64,000 nt of DNA from an uncultured Clostridium sp. (GTDB lineage Bacteria; Bacillota; Clostridia; TANB77; CAG-508): positions 102,250 to 166,249 of the forward strand of contig CANSOA010000002.1 of NCBI GenBank assembly GCA_947648495.1, written 5' to 3'. Numbering within the stretch: the first letter of the stretch is position 1; the number at the start of each line of letters is the position of its first letter. The position numbers and the translations under genes are program-made. This document shows, piece by piece, positions 26,081-36,024 of this stretch. The notes under the pieces are model-generated. The model saw only the letters and a list, made by a program, of their open reading frames with translations, ran no database searches and was not told the origin of the DNA.

Positions 26081-27099
26081 TATTTTAACTCTATATAACT
26101 TCCTTTGGGAAATACCAAATGCACTTTTGTTCCTTCGTTTTGAACCGAATTTAATTGGATTGCAATCCCTAATTTCTGGCATAACTTTTGGCACAAATAT
26201 AAACCAATTCCAGTTGATTTTTTGTTGGATAATCTGCCATTGGTTCCTGTAAATCCTTTTTGAAAAACTCTTGTGATTTCCCCTTTGGGAATGCCAATTC
26301 CGTTATCTTCTATGAATAAGATTACGTTTTCTTTTCCTTGTTTGGCATATATTTCAATTTCGAGATTACTTTCTGGTTTTCGATATTTGTTGCTATTTTG
26401 CAAAATTTGATTTAGTATGAATACAATCCATTTGCTGTCTGTATTTACATCGATTTCTAAATCATGTAAATTAAGTTTAACTTTTTCTTGCATTAATCTA
26501 TTTTTATTTTTTTTGATACTTTCATTAACAATATTTTTTAATGAACATTTTTTGATAAAATAATCTTTGTCTACTGTGTTACTTCTTGCATAAAAAAGCG
26601 CTTGCTCGATATAATTTTCGACTTTGCCAAGTTCGTCTTCAATTTTTTTGGTAACTGTATTTTTGTTATTTTCAATCATTAACTTGCTCGTTGCAATAGG
26701 TAATTTTATTTCGTGAATCCACAATTCGATATATTCTTTGTAATCTTCGCTCAAACGCTTGTATTCATTGACATTTTCGTGCATGGATTTGTCAATTTGT
26801 TGTAAATAATTTTCTAGGATTTTGCCTTCTAAAAACTGTGGGGATTTTATCATTTCGGTGATTAAATATTTTTGTTCTAATTCTTCTAATGTTTCTTCCA
26901 AATCTTGATAAAATTTCTTTTTTATGAAATATTCTATGGCAAGACCGATAAAATATAAGGTAAATATTTGTACAGGAATATAGATTTTCATAAAAATTCC
27001 AATTGGATAAACGAGCAAAAATATTTCAATGGAAATTACGCCAAAAAACAATAACAAAATTTGCCATAATTTATCTTTCAAAAATTCATTAAAATTCAT
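26080..27099 (-). CDS. BceS-like sensor histidine kinase
   Basis: A 339-residue kinase with two close membrane helices (about 12-33 and 38-60) and almost no external loop, as in intramembrane-sensing kinases. The H-box is WIHEIKLPIA with His129; the N-box is LNQILQNSNKYR; the G boxes are EDNGIGIPKG and STGIGLYL. BceS-type kinases usually sense through a BceAB ABC transporter; none is in the window. It abuts its response regulator (overlap at 27099). Confidence 0.87.
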   Translation of the reverse strand: MNFNEFLKDKLWQILLLFFGVISIEIFLLVYPIGIFMKIYIPVQIFTLYFIGLAIEYFIKKKFYQDLEETLEELEQKYLITEMIKSPQFLEGKILENYLQQIDKSMHENVNEYKRLSEDYKEYIELWIHEIKLPIATSKLMIENNKNTVTKKIEDELGKVENYIEQALFYARSNTVDKDYFIKKCSLKNIVNESIKKNKNRLMQEKVKLNLHDLEIDVNTDSKWIVFILNQILQNSNKYRKPESNLEIEIYAKQGKENVILFIEDNGIGIPKGEITRVFQKGFTGTNGRLSNKKSTGIGLYLCQKLCQKLGIAIQLNSVQNEGTKVHLVFPKGSYIELK

Positions 27100-27782
27100 T
27101 AATTTTCTCCTCTTTTTAGGATATAACCTTGTCCGCGCTTGGTTTCTAGCAGTTCTTTTATGCCCAATTCTTCTAATTTATTGCGCAATCTGGTGATGTT
27201 GACAGTCAATGTATTATCATCGATAAAACTTTCTGTATCCCATAAACTATCCATAATATCTTCTCTTGCTACAATTTTTTCTCGGTTTTCGGCTAGATAT
27301 TTTAAAATTTTAAACTCATTTTTCGTTAGTTCAATTACTTGATTTTGTTTTTCAATCGTGTATTGGGAAAGATTTAGAATAAATTCTTTGCAGTCCATTT
27401 TATCCTGAAAATTTCTATTGCCATTGCTTCTTTTGAGTAAAGTTGCAATTTTAGCAAGCAAAATCTGAATATTAAATGGTTTTGTGATATAATGATCTGC
27501 TCCATAATTGATGGAAATTAATTCATCGATTTCATTATCTCTGCTTGTAATAATCATAATTGGCATAGTAGATTGTTTACGAATTTCTTTGCAAATGTAT
27601 TGTCCATCTGCGTTTGGAAGATTTATATCAAGCAAAACTAAATCTGGATTTATGGCTAAAATATCTTGTACTGTATGATTAAAATTTGTAAGTAGTTGTG
27701 CTTGATAGCCATTGTTATTTAAAAAAATGCTTAATTCCTCGCGCAGTTTTTCGTCATCTTCTACAATTAATATTTTTTGCAT
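27099..27782 (-). CDS. OmpR-family response regulator (BceR-like)
   Basis: A 227-residue regulator with a receiver domain (phospho-acceptor Asp52 in VLLDINLP, acidic pair in VEDDEKL, Lys in YITKPFN) and a C-terminal winged helix (LTKNEFKILKYLAENREKIVAREDI; TVNITRLRNKLEE). It forms a two-gene operon with the kinase. BceR-type regulators control peptide-antibiotic resistance transporters. GGAGG lies before the ATG. Confidence 0.9.
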   Translation of the reverse strand: MQKILIVEDDEKLREELSIFLNNNGYQAQLLTNFNHTVQDILAINPDLVLLDINLPNADGQYICKEIRKQSTMPIMIITSRDNEIDELISINYGADHYITKPFNIQILLAKIATLLKRSNGNRNFQDKMDCKEFILNLSQYTIEKQNQVIELTKNEFKILKYLAENREKIVAREDIMDSLWDTESFIDDNTLTVNITRLRNKLEELGIKELLETKRGQGYILKRGEN

Positions 27783-27826
27783 GAATACCTCCTAACTTAT
27801 TAAACATAAAATTTTAAAAAACAAAA

Positions 27827-27846
27827 GACACTAATCCAATTAGTGC
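27827..27846 (-). terminator. Terminator after zinc-ribbon gene
   Basis: Stem GGCACTAAT / ATTAGTGTC followed by TTTTGTTTTTT on the minus strand. Confidence 0.8.
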
Positions 27847-27875
27847 CAAACTGAAAATTTTATTTTTATTTTCGT

Positions 27876-28034
27876 TTAATATTTGTTACCATTTTGCTGT
27901 TTCCTAGCTTTTCTGCAAGCTTGACATCTTACGGGTTGATTGGTAAAACCTTTTTCTGCAAAAAATTCTTGTTCTCCTACTGTAAAAACAAATTCTTTTC
28001 CGCAATCTTTGCATAGTAATGTAATATCTTCCAT
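27876..28034 (-). CDS. Small zinc-ribbon protein
   Basis: A 52-residue protein with CKDCGKEF (about 7-14) and CQACRKARKQQ, the two CxxC knuckles of the probable zinc-binding family found widely in Clostridia. I place the start at 28034 after AAGGAGG; the longer frame upstream has no support. Function unknown, possibly RNA- or ribosome-associated. The upstream gap 28035-28200 is A/T-rich with no gene seen. Confidence 0.8.
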   Translation of the reverse strand: MEDITLLCKDCGKEFVFTVGEQEFFAEKGFTNQPVRCQACRKARKQQNGNKY

Positions 28035-28204
28035 TGATTCATACCTCCTTTTTAATTGATTTGAATTACTTTTCGTACTTAACCAATCTAATAAAGAAGG
28101 TAAATATTTTAAAATAAATTCTGTTTTTAAGTTTATCACATTTTGATACAAAATGCAAGCTAAAATTTGAATATTTTTCATTTTTGTTATGTATATAAAT
28201 TGCA

Positions 28205-28240
28205 AATGAGCAATAACATCATTTTATGTTATTGCTCATT
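28205..28240 (-). terminator. Terminator-like hairpin after ferredoxin
   Basis: Perfect 15-bp stem AATGAGCAATAACAT / ATGTTATTGCTCATT. The T-run is weak. Confidence 0.65.
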
Positions 28241-28243
28241 TTG

Positions 28244-28429
28244 TTATAAAACTAAAGCTTTTTTAGGGCAAAAATTCGAGCATTTGCCACATTTTATACA
28301 TTTGTCGTGATCAATTTCAGGTGCTTCAAAATCCTTTTGCGTCAATGCCCCTACTGGACAAACTTTTACAGCAGGACATTTATGATTTTGTGGGCAATTT
28401 TCTATCACAATTTTCAATTTCTTTTCCAT
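28244..28429 (-). CDS. 4Fe-4S ferredoxin-like protein
   Basis: A 61-residue protein with one full CxxCxxCxxxCP cluster (DKCIKCGKCSNFCPKK, about 42-57) and an N-terminal variant set of cysteines (ENCPQNHKCPAVKVCPVGAL). Two 4Fe-4S clusters are plausible, with the first having unusual spacing. It would carry low-potential electrons. GGAG lies before the ATG. Confidence 0.83.
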   Translation of the reverse strand: MEKKLKIVIENCPQNHKCPAVKVCPVGALTQKDFEAPEIDHDKCIKCGKCSNFCPKKALVL

Positions 28430-28486
28430 TTTTTTCTCCTTCTATTTATGATATTCGAAAAATCAAATCATAGAACTTTTATTTAA

Positions 28487-28765
28487 TTAATGATGTTTAT
28501 TATATTTATGATGTTGCCCATAATTTTGTTCGACCCTACTACACTGATTACGTCTTACACAATTATTTTGAACACATACTTCATTTTGTGGACATTGCTC
28601 AGTATAACAATTGTACGCTTCACAATTATTCGGTGTACAAGGCGCAGTTTGTGTACAATTTTCTACGTAGCAATCTTCTTTCGGGATACATCTTTGCTTC
28701 GCATAAATCACATTACAAATTAAACACAAACTAATAACTCCTGTTACAAATAGAATTTTTTTCAT
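28487..28765 (-). CDS. Secreted Cys-rich small protein
   Basis: A 92-residue precursor: signal peptide (1-22, MKKILFVTGVISLCLIC), then a short domain with 13 Cys in repeated C-x4-6-C spacing (CIPKEDCYVENCTQTAPC and so on) and a His-rich tail (HHKYNKHH). I do not recognise the family. The pattern suits a disulphide-rich or metal-binding extracellular peptide. GGGGGG lies before the ATG. The adjacent ferredoxin shares the strand. Confidence 0.65.
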   Translation of the reverse strand: MKKILFVTGVISLCLICNVIYAKQRCIPKEDCYVENCTQTAPCTPNNCEAYNCYTEQCPQNEVCVQNNCVRRNQCSRVEQNYGQHHKYNKHH

Positions 28766-28833
28766 AAAATTCCCCCCCTTTTTATCTTTAAAATTATTAT
28801 ATCATATGTTAAAAAATTATTCCAGTTAATTTT

Positions 28834-29667
28834 TTAAGCTTTATATACTTCTTTTAACATCGCTATTTCTTTCGCATACCCTTCTAGTTCATTTGGTGTT
28901 TCTAAGAAAAATGGTAGATTTTTTAAATTTTTATGATTGATTATTTTTTCAAAAGTCTCTAATTGAAGCGTTCCTTCGCCAATTTTTTGATGCCTATCTT
29001 TGTGACTTCCAATTGGATTCATGCTATCATTTAAATGAACCGCTTTGAGACGCTCTAAACCAATGATATGGTCAAATTCTTCTAAAACACCGTTTAAATT
29101 ATTTACAAGGTCATAGCCACTGTCTGAAACATGACATGTATCAAGGCAAACGCCAATTTTGTCTTGTAATTTTACACCATCGATAATTTGTCTAATTTCT
29201 TCAAATTTGCTTCCAATTTCACTTCCTTTTCCTGCCATTGTTTCGAGTAAAACTGTTGTGGTTTGTTCAGGCGTTAAAACTGTATTGAGTGTATCTATAA
29301 TATATTGAATTCCAGTCTCAATACCTTGTCCAACATGACTTCCTGGATGAAAATTATAAAAATTATGAGGTGTATATTCCATTCTTCTTAAATCATCTTT
29401 CATGGTATTTATGGCAAATTCGCGGACATCTGGTTTGGCAGAACAACAATTTAGTGTATATGGTGCATGTGCTAAAATGACATCAATGCCATATCTTTCA
29501 GACAATTCTTCAAATTCTGCAATATCGCTTTCATCAATTGCCTTCGCACTTCCACCTCGTGGATTTCTAGTAAAAAACTGAAACGTATTTGCCCCAATTT
29601 GGTACGCTTCTTTTGCCATATTGGCATAACCTTTTGAACTTGATAAATGACACCCTATTTTAAACAT
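28834..29667 (-). CDS. nfo: Endonuclease IV
   Basis: A 277-residue AP endonuclease (xylose-isomerase-like TIM barrel with three Zn), which cuts 5' of abasic sites. It begins [14 protein letters not shown] and has the metal motifs [34 protein letters not shown] and [22 protein letters not shown] precedes the ATG at 29667. It overlaps the stop of the KAP NTPase gene by 8 nt. Confidence 0.93.
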   Translation of the reverse strand: MFKIGCHLSSSKGYANMAKEAYQIGANTFQFFTRNPRGGSAKAIDESDIAEFEELSERYGIDVILAHAPYTLNCCSAKPDVREFAINTMKDDLRRMEYTPHNFYNFHPGSHVGQGIETGIQYIIDTLNTVLTPEQTTTVLLETMAGKGSEIGSKFEEIRQIIDGVKLQDKIGVCLDTCHVSDSGYDLVNNLNGVLEEFDHIIGLERLKAVHLNDSMNPIGSHKDRHQKIGEGTLQLETFEKIINHKNLKNLPFFLETPNELEGYAKEIAMLKEVYKA

Positions 29668-31675
29668 CAAAATTCACCTCAAATTCGTCTTCCTGATAGG
29701 AACTCTTATTTTCATTTGACAAATATTGATTTGCCTCTTCACCATATAAATTGATAATCGTATCCAAATCATTGGAGAATTCTTTTAACATTACCATTTT
29801 AATGCTAACATCTCTTGCACGATAATAATCATCAATAATCCTTTTTAAATGAATAATAAATTCCAACTCTGGTCTCATTATTTTTGCATTTTTCTTCGCT
29901 CTTTCTACCAACATTTCTTTGATTAAAACAATGTCTTCATTGCTGGCACACATAATTCTTTGGAACATTTTGTATGGATCATAGTAATTCAGAATAGCCT
30001 TTTCCATGCATTGGCTATCAAAATTATCATAAAATGCTTCCATACGCATTGGAATACACTTGAAAATATCGTCTGCTTTTTGTTCATACATTTTCTGTTC
30101 TAAATGCCTATTTAGTTTATGGAAATATTGCAAAATCTCATCCATATCACTACCAACATCAATTCCTATTCTGGTTAATTCTTCGTCAATATTGTCACAA
30201 TATTCAGATGTTTCTGCTACACGATCCATACCTTCTAAAAATAAATCTTTGATGGTTGGCATGTCATAATCAATTAGTTTACGTCTACTAAAATAACTAA
30301 AATACGCAAACAATTTTACAATTTCGATTAATTTTAAATTTCCTTCTTCAATATCTTCAACCACTTCTTCAATAACGCTTGGAAATTGGTCATCTGAAAT
30401 TTTCCAATATTCTTCCGTTAGCAATCTTTTGTAACCTGGAAGTTTCTCTGTGTCAATTGTTTTGATGATATTTTCCATATCGTCTTTGAATAATTTCATA
30501 TCAAAAATTCTGGTTCTAACATACACTTCAATGAATTTAAAGAAACGATAATCAGATTTAAAATTAAAGTAATAATTATTGTCAAATTCTTTGATATAAT
30601 ATTGCCTATTATCCATCAAAACTCTTGAAGATACTAAGATAGCTTTATATTCTTCATTGCTACCTATATTGATAAATTTATCTTTTGTAATTTTACCAGA
30701 TTTGATTTCAAATGAAACCGCGATCGTAAAAATTAGCATGGTTTGCAATACGCGCAAATTCGTGTTTGGATAGGCTTTATTGACATTTTCAAAGACTTTT
30801 TTAAAATCATTTAAGGCATGTTTTAAAATTCTCAAATTTCGAGTTCCAGATTTCATGAATGTATTGGTAATCAAATTTGTATGCTGACGCAAAAATGTAA
30901 TCAAATCTTTGTCATTTTCAAAACGCATCAATAATCCATTGATGATATAATTAAATTTTGGTGCATATTCAAACGTTTCTCCAATCAACTTTTCTTTGAT
31001 TCTTTCATAATCATTCGCTTTATCGAAAACGTATTCGATTTTGTCTGCAATTTTCTCCACCATTGGTTTATCGGTTTGCAACAAATTTCCCTCTTTGTCC
31101 AACAGATAAGTTGCAATAAAAGTTTTCATTTCTAAGTTTGAACTTTTTAACTTTGTTGAAAGTTCTTTTTCGTTACAAATGATAATGGTTTTGATGTGGT
31201 CGTGTTCAACAAAATTATTGATATAACCCAAAATATCGATAACATCAACATTGGCTCTTTCTAAATCGTCGAAACATAAAATTTTGTTATTCGTAGCAAA
31301 AAATTCACCATAATCAATTTTTTCTCCATTTTTTGTGACACCAAAAAAATTTGCCATGTCAAGACCTGTTTTGGCATATTCGGGAATCGTAGTTTGACCG
31401 TGAGAATCCATGTATTTCTTTAAGTTTTTATCCATTAACTGCGTTGTTTCAATGAATATTTTTTTGCTAATATCTTCTAAATTAGAAATTCCATAAAGAG
31501 ACATATAAATGGTAGAATATTTACGTCCATTTAACTGCAAAGATTCAATTTTATTTCGCACTTTATTGTTCCAAAAATGCGTTTTTCCGCTTCCCCATTC
31601 ACCATTTATCATAATCGCATAATCAGTATAATCCGCTCTTACGTAGTCTAAAATACTTTCTATTAATTCTTCCAT
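29660..31675 (-). CDS. KAP-family P-loop NTPase
   Basis: A 671-residue soluble protein with a KAP/STAND-like NTPase domain: Walker [12 protein letters not shown] (about 24-34), Walker [12 protein letters not shown], and a long helical C-terminal region without membrane segments or a known effector. KAP NTPases occur in predicted phage-defence systems and some housekeeping contexts. Here it is coupled to nfo and has ordinary codon use with no CGG. Function is not known; a defence role is only a possibility. Confidence 0.8.
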   Translation of the reverse strand: MEELIESILDYVRADYTDYAIMINGEWGSGKTHFWNNKVRNKIESLQLNGRKYSTIYMSLYGISNLEDISKKIFIETTQLMDKNLKKYMDSHGQTTIPEYAKTGLDMANFFGVTKNGEKIDYGEFFATNNKILCFDDLERANVDVIDILGYINNFVEHDHIKTIIICNEKELSTKLKSSNLEMKTFIATYLLDKEGNLLQTDKPMVEKIADKIEYVFDKANDYERIKEKLIGETFEYAPKFNYIINGLLMRFENDKDLITFLRQHTNLITNTFMKSGTRNLRILKHALNDFKKVFENVNKAYPNTNLRVLQTMLIFTIAVSFEIKSGKITKDKFINIGSNEEYKAILVSSRVLMDNRQYYIKEFDNNYYFNFKSDYRFFKFIEVYVRTRIFDMKLFKDDMENIIKTIDTEKLPGYKRLLTEEYWKISDDQFPSVIEEVVEDIEEGNLKLIEIVKLFAYFSYFSRRKLIDYDMPTIKDLFLEGMDRVAETSEYCDNIDEELTRIGIDVGSDMDEILQYFHKLNRHLEQKMYEQKADDIFKCIPMRMEAFYDNFDSQCMEKAILNYYDPYKMFQRIMCASNEDIVLIKEMLVERAKKNAKIMRPELEFIIHLKRIIDDYYRARDVSIKMVMLKEFSNDLDTIINLYGEEANQYLSNENKSSYQEDEFEVNFDV

Positions 31676-31865
31676 TGGTTCTCCTTTGATTTTTATCTTT
31701 TAAATAGTATTTTTTCCGTTTTTGTTTGTTTTATTTCACTATTTTGTATTTTATAATATAAACAATATTTTTTCAAGATGAAAATAAAAAAATATCAACA
31801 GTTGAACTACAACTGTTATATATTCAATAAAATTTATTTTAGGTATTCTGAATTTTAAGTAATAT

Positions 31866-31897
31866 AAAAACTGTAGTGGTATAACACTACAGTTTTT
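31866..31897 (-). terminator. Terminator after fhs
   Basis: Stem AAAAACTGTAGTG / CACTACAGTTTTT with loop GTATAA. A weaker stem ACAGTTG / CAACTGT lies at 31799-31817. The 31676-31865 gap has no gene. Confidence 0.87.
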
Positions 31898-31898
31898 T

Positions 31899-33557
31899 TT
31901 AAAATATTCCCACAATCTCTCCTTCGTCATCCACATAAATGTCTTCTGCTGCTGGTATTCTTGGAAGTCCTGGCATGGTAAATATCTTGCCTGTTTTTAC
32001 CACAACAAATTCAGCACCTGTTTTCAAAATAACTTCACTTACATGAATTTTAAATGGTGAATTACATTGTAAATCTTTTGCATTATCCGAGAAAGAATAT
32101 TGCGTTTTCGCGATACAAACTGGATATTCTTTATACCCTAATTTCTCAATATCCTCAATCTCTTTTATCGCCTCTTCTGTATATTCCACTCCTTCAGCTC
32201 CGTAAATTTTCGTCGCAATTTTCTCAATTTTGGTTTGGAGACTATCTTGCGCTTCATACACAAATTTTATATTTTCTTTATCAGCAATTTTCATGACTTT
32301 TTGCGCTAAATCAATCGCACCTGCTCCGCCTTTTGCCCACACTTCTGCTAAACTTAGTTCCACTCCAGCTTCTCGTAGTTTTTCAGACAAAAACTCAATT
32401 TCTCTATCAGTATCAGAAGCAAATTTATTAATTGCCACAACAACATTAATTCCATATTGATTTTTAATATTATCCACATGTTTTAATAAATTTTCTATTC
32501 CATTTTCAAGAGCTGGAATATTTTCCAACATACATTCTTTGACATCTAAACCGCCATGATATTTCAAGGCTTTCAAAGTTGCTACGCACACTGCCGCAGA
32601 AGGCTTTAATCCTGATTTTCTACATTTAATATCCACAAATTTTTCTGCTCCTAAATCAGCCCCAAATCCTGCTTCTGTTACAACATAATCTCCTAGTTTT
32701 AGAGCCATTTGGGTTGCCATAACACTATTACAACCATGTGCAATATTAGCAAACGGTCCGCCATGAATAAATGCTAAATTATGTTCTAACGTCTGTACAA
32801 TGTTAGGATTCATAGCTTCTTTCATTAAAGCGGTGACTGCACCTTGCGCTTTTAAATCGCTTACTTTGATTGGCTCGTCATTTTCGTTAAATCCAATGGT
32901 AATATTTCCAACTCTTCGTTCAAAATCCTTTAAATTCTTTGCTAAACATAAAATCGCCATAATTTCTGAAGCAACCGTAATATCAAATCCATCATTTCTT
33001 GGAACCATATTTTTTTCATCGGAAAGCCCAACCTTAATTTCACGTAAAGATCGATCATTCAAATCCATGCATCTTTTCCAAATAACTTTTTTGAATTTTA
33101 GTTTATTTCCAAAATACAAATGATTATCAATCATGGCTGAAATTAAATTATTGGCAGATGTTATGCTATGAATATCGCCTGTAAAATGTAAATTAATCTC
33201 GTCCATTGGTGCGACTTGTGCATATCCACCGCCAGTTGCTCCACCTTTCATGCCGAATACTGGTCCCAAAGATGGCTCTCTTAACGCTAAAATCGACTTT
33301 TTGCCAATTCGATTTAAACCATCTGATAAACCAATTGAAATTGTGGTTTTTCCTTCTCCTAATGGAGTCGGATTAATGGATGTGACTAAAATTAATTTTC
33401 CATTGTCTCGGTTTTCTAATTTCTTCATTAATTGATTGTCCACTTTTGCCTTATATTTTCCATAGGGAATTAAATCCTCTTCTTGTATTCCAAATTTTGT
33501 CGCTATTTCTGTTATTTTGTCTAATTCAACACTTTTTGCAATTTCAATATCACTCAT
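31899..33557 (-). CDS. fhs: Formate-tetrahydrofolate ligase
   Basis: A 552-residue enzyme that makes 10-formyl-THF from formate, THF and ATP for one-carbon metabolism. It has the P-loop-like PTPLGEGKTTISIGL (63-77) and EPSLGPVFGMKGGATGGGYAQV. It is the last gene of the asp23-to-fhs run, 20 nt after the YuiD-like gene. Wood-Ljungdahl partners are not in the window. Confidence 0.95.
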   Translation of the reverse strand: MSDIEIAKSVELDKITEIATKFGIQEEDLIPYGKYKAKVDNQLMKKLENRDNGKLILVTSINPTPLGEGKTTISIGLSDGLNRIGKKSILALREPSLGPVFGMKGGATGGGYAQVAPMDEINLHFTGDIHSITSANNLISAMIDNHLYFGNKLKFKKVIWKRCMDLNDRSLREIKVGLSDEKNMVPRNDGFDITVASEIMAILCLAKNLKDFERRVGNITIGFNENDEPIKVSDLKAQGAVTALMKEAMNPNIVQTLEHNLAFIHGGPFANIAHGCNSVMATQMALKLGDYVVTEAGFGADLGAEKFVDIKCRKSGLKPSAAVCVATLKALKYHGGLDVKECMLENIPALENGIENLLKHVDNIKNQYGINVVVAINKFASDTDREIEFLSEKLREAGVELSLAEVWAKGGAGAIDLAQKVMKIADKENIKFVYEAQDSLQTKIEKIATKIYGAEGVEYTEEAIKEIEDIEKLGYKEYPVCIAKTQYSFSDNAKDLQCNSPFKIHVSEVILKTGAEFVVVKTGKIFTMPGLPRIPAAEDIYVDDEGEIVGIF

Positions 33558-33577
33558 CTTTTTTCTATCCTTTCAAT

Positions 33578-34018
33578 TTATATTAATGCTCCAACCAATA
33601 TGCCTAATATAGCTCCAACAAATACTTGTATTGGTGTATGTCCTAAAACTTCAACTAATTTTTCTTGGACTTCTAATGTTGTAAGTCCGGGCGTATCCAA
33701 TATTTTATTCAAAATTCTTGCTTGCTTTCCTGCTGCTCTTCTAACACCTGCTGCGTCATACATCACAACAAATGCCATTACCATTGATATAGCAAAAATC
33801 CCGCTGTAAAATCCATACTCTTTTCCGATGCAGGTTGCAAGCGAACAAACAACTGCAGAATGAGAACTTGGCATCCCACCTGCTCCCACAATTCTTTTGA
33901 CATTCAATTTTTTATTAACAATTAATTCTGTCAATACTTTAAAAGTTTGTATTAAAAACCACAATATAAATGGAACATAAACACATTTGTTATGTATGAT
34001 TTCATTAAAAATTTGCAT
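33578..34018 (-). CDS. Divergent PAP2-family membrane protein (YuiD/DUF212)
   Basis: A 146-residue membrane protein of the DUF212/YuiD family, related to acid phosphatases. It has NVKRIVGAGGMPSSHSAVVCSLA with the core PSSHS, and about four helices. The ATG at 34018 is 8 nt after AAGGA. It sits between xseB and fhs in the operon. The physiological substrate is unknown. Confidence 0.85.
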   Translation of the reverse strand: MQIFNEIIHNKCVYVPFILWFLIQTFKVLTELIVNKKLNVKRIVGAGGMPSSHSAVVCSLATCIGKEYGFYSGIFAISMVMAFVVMYDAAGVRRAAGKQARILNKILDTPGLTTLEVQEKLVEVLGHTPIQVFVGAILGILVGALI

Positions 34019-34023
34019 CACCT

Positions 34024-34266
34024 TTATCCTTCATCTTCGTTATCTTGAATGAAGTTTTCCTCCTTTATCTCACCATTTTCTTTTATTAAAATTGATATTT
34101 TCTTCTCTGCTGCTTCAATTTGTTTGTTACATTTTTTAGAAATTCCAATTCCTTGTTCGAATAATTGTATAGATTCTTCTAATGAAATATTTTCTTCTTT
34201 TTCCAATTTTGATGTAATTTCTTCTAATTGATTTAATAGTTCTTCAAAGTTTTCTTGCTTTTTCAC
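34024..34266 (-). CDS. xseB: Exodeoxyribonuclease VII small subunit
   Basis: An 80-residue helical protein (NFEELLNQLEEITSKLEKEENISLEESIQLFEQGI) typical of XseB. It forms the ExoVII complex with XseA, encoded upstream and separated by one small membrane-protein gene, which is an unusual insertion. Confidence 0.9.
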   Translation of the reverse strand: MKKQENFEELLNQLEEITSKLEKEENISLEESIQLFEQGIGISKKCNKQIEAAEKKISILIKENGEIKEENFIQDNEDEG

Positions 34267-34293
34267 AAAATTTCCCCCTATTTTTTGCTTTAT

Positions 34294-34815
34294 TTAATCC
34301 AATTCAACAGTCTGCGTTTCTAAATTAACTCTAAAATAGTATTTTACTGTAGCTGTTGCTCTATCTTTTACGGCTACAACGTATTCTCCATTTTCATTAA
34401 TATAATCAAAAACATAATTTACAGTATCGTCATTCCCCCATTCTTTTTTCACTAATTCGATTGCTTTTTGTTTCTGGTCTGTAACAGCTGGTTTTGCAGG
34501 AGTAGACGTGTAGGCTTCATTTATGGAAGTTGTTGCATTGTTAGAAATATCTATATTTTCCTCTACATTTGCGGTCTCGTTTTGGGTACTATTTTCTTGA
34601 ATAGAATTTTCCATTGTATTACTATCTTGGTTAGCTATCTCATTTTCGGTTTTATTTTCATTTACATTTGTAGTATTTTGTTGATTATTTTTTTGAATTT
34701 TCTTTTGTATATCATAAATCATATAAAAAGTAATTCCAATGACAATAATACAAATGATTGGAATCCAAACTTTCAAATTTATTTTATTTTTCTTTTCTCT
34801 TTTTGCTTTGCTCAT
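34294..34815 (-). CDS. Single-pass membrane protein inserted between xseA and xseB
   Basis: A 173-residue protein with a basic start, one membrane helix (16-34), a long Asn/Thr/Glu-rich linker (about 40-105) and a small C-terminal domain (about 110-173, IELVKKEWGNDDTVNYVFDY and VKDRATATVKYYFRVNLETQTVELD) resembling PepSY-like folds. I do not recognise the family. It lies 21 nt after xseA and 27 nt before xseB. Confidence 0.68.
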   Translation of the reverse strand: MSKAKREKKNKINLKVWIPIICIIVIGITFYMIYDIQKKIQKNNQQNTTNVNENKTENEIANQDSNTMENSIQENSTQNETANVEENIDISNNATTSINEAYTSTPAKPAVTDQKQKAIELVKKEWGNDDTVNYVFDYINENGEYVVAVKDRATATVKYYFRVNLETQTVELD

Positions 34816-34836
34816 AACATTCTCTCCTTTGAAACT

Positions 34837-36024
34837 CTAAATTATTTTCGCCTTGACTTCTCCATCTTGGAATTTTAAATCAACTTGCATATTACTTTTT
34901 AAATTTTCTGCTCGGGCAACCATTTTATGATCCATCTCAGCAATACAATAGCCTCTGGATAAAGTTTTTAGTGGACTTAAAGCATCTAACTTCGTGACTT
35001 TTTTGGAAAAATCCATTTTTATTTCCTTGATTTTCTTTTCAACTGACATTTCTATTTTTTGATAAAGTCTATCCACTTCTAAATAGTAATGATTGATTTT
35101 TTGTAATGGCGCTTTATAAACCGTAGAATTTATGCATTTTTCTAGTTTTAATTTCATAAATTCTGTTTTTCTTTTTAAAGAAATTTTAAGTCTGTTTTGA
35201 TATAAATCAATTGTATTTTTTAGCTCTTCGCAATCAGTTACAACTAACTCTGCTGCTGCTGAAGGAGTTGGTGCTCTTAAATCAGCAACAAAATCAGCAA
35301 TGGTAAAATCCGTTTCATGCCCCACACTTGATACAATAGGAATTTCTGAATCATAAATTGCTCGCGCAACAATTTCTTCATTAAATGGCCATAAATCTTC
35401 AAGCGAACCTCCTCCTCTTGCTAGAATGATAACATCCGCCAATTTTTTCTTGTTCATGAGTTCAATAGCTTCTACAATTTTCACGCTAGCTCCTTCTCCT
35501 TGAACTGGTACAGGCAATAAACGAATGTATACATTGGGATTTCTTCTTGTTGAAACATGAATAATATCTCGAATAACAGCTCCTGTGTTAGAAGTTAAAA
35601 CACCAATTATGTTTGGCATAAATGGGATTTTCTTTTTGTGAGCTTCATCAAATAAGCCTTCTTTTTCAAGTCTTTCTTTTAATTGTTCATATTTTGCATA
35701 GAGATTTCCAATTCCATCTTCTTGCATGGCTTGCACATAAATTTGATAAACACCATCTCGCTCAAATACACCAACACTGCCCAAAACATTGACTTTCATT
35801 CCATCTTTTGGAATAAAAGTCAAATGTGTTGTCGCATTTTTAAACATGATACATTTAATCAAAGATTTTTCGTCTTTTAATGTAAAATACATGTGACCTG
35901 TATAATGATGCTTAAAATTTGAAATTTCTCCAGCGACATAGACTGCATTCAAAAATTCATCGCTTGCAACCTTATTTTTGACATATTGATTTAATTCTGT
36001 TACAGAAATTGGCTTGATTTTCAT
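34837..36024 (-). CDS. xseA: Exodeoxyribonuclease VII large subunit
   Basis: A 395-residue nuclease large subunit. It has an N-terminal OB fold (VTELNQYVKNKVASDEFL), the central catalytic domain (GVLTSNTGAVIRDI, ILARGGGSLEDLWPFNEE, SSVGHETDFTIADFVADLRAPTP) and a C-terminal coil. ExoVII degrades single-stranded DNA in both directions. The gene abuts nusB (1-nt gap). Confidence 0.94.
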   Translation of the reverse strand: MKIKPISVTELNQYVKNKVASDEFLNAVYVAGEISNFKHHYTGHMYFTLKDEKSLIKCIMFKNATTHLTFIPKDGMKVNVLGSVGVFERDGVYQIYVQAMQEDGIGNLYAKYEQLKERLEKEGLFDEAHKKKIPFMPNIIGVLTSNTGAVIRDIIHVSTRRNPNVYIRLLPVPVQGEGASVKIVEAIELMNKKKLADVIILARGGGSLEDLWPFNEEIVARAIYDSEIPIVSSVGHETDFTIADFVADLRAPTPSAAAELVVTDCEELKNTIDLYQNRLKISLKRKTEFMKLKLEKCINSTVYKAPLQKINHYYLEVDRLYQKIEMSVEKKIKEIKMDFSKKVTKLDALSPLKTLSRGYCIAEMDHKMVARAENLKSNMQVDLKFQDGEVKAKII

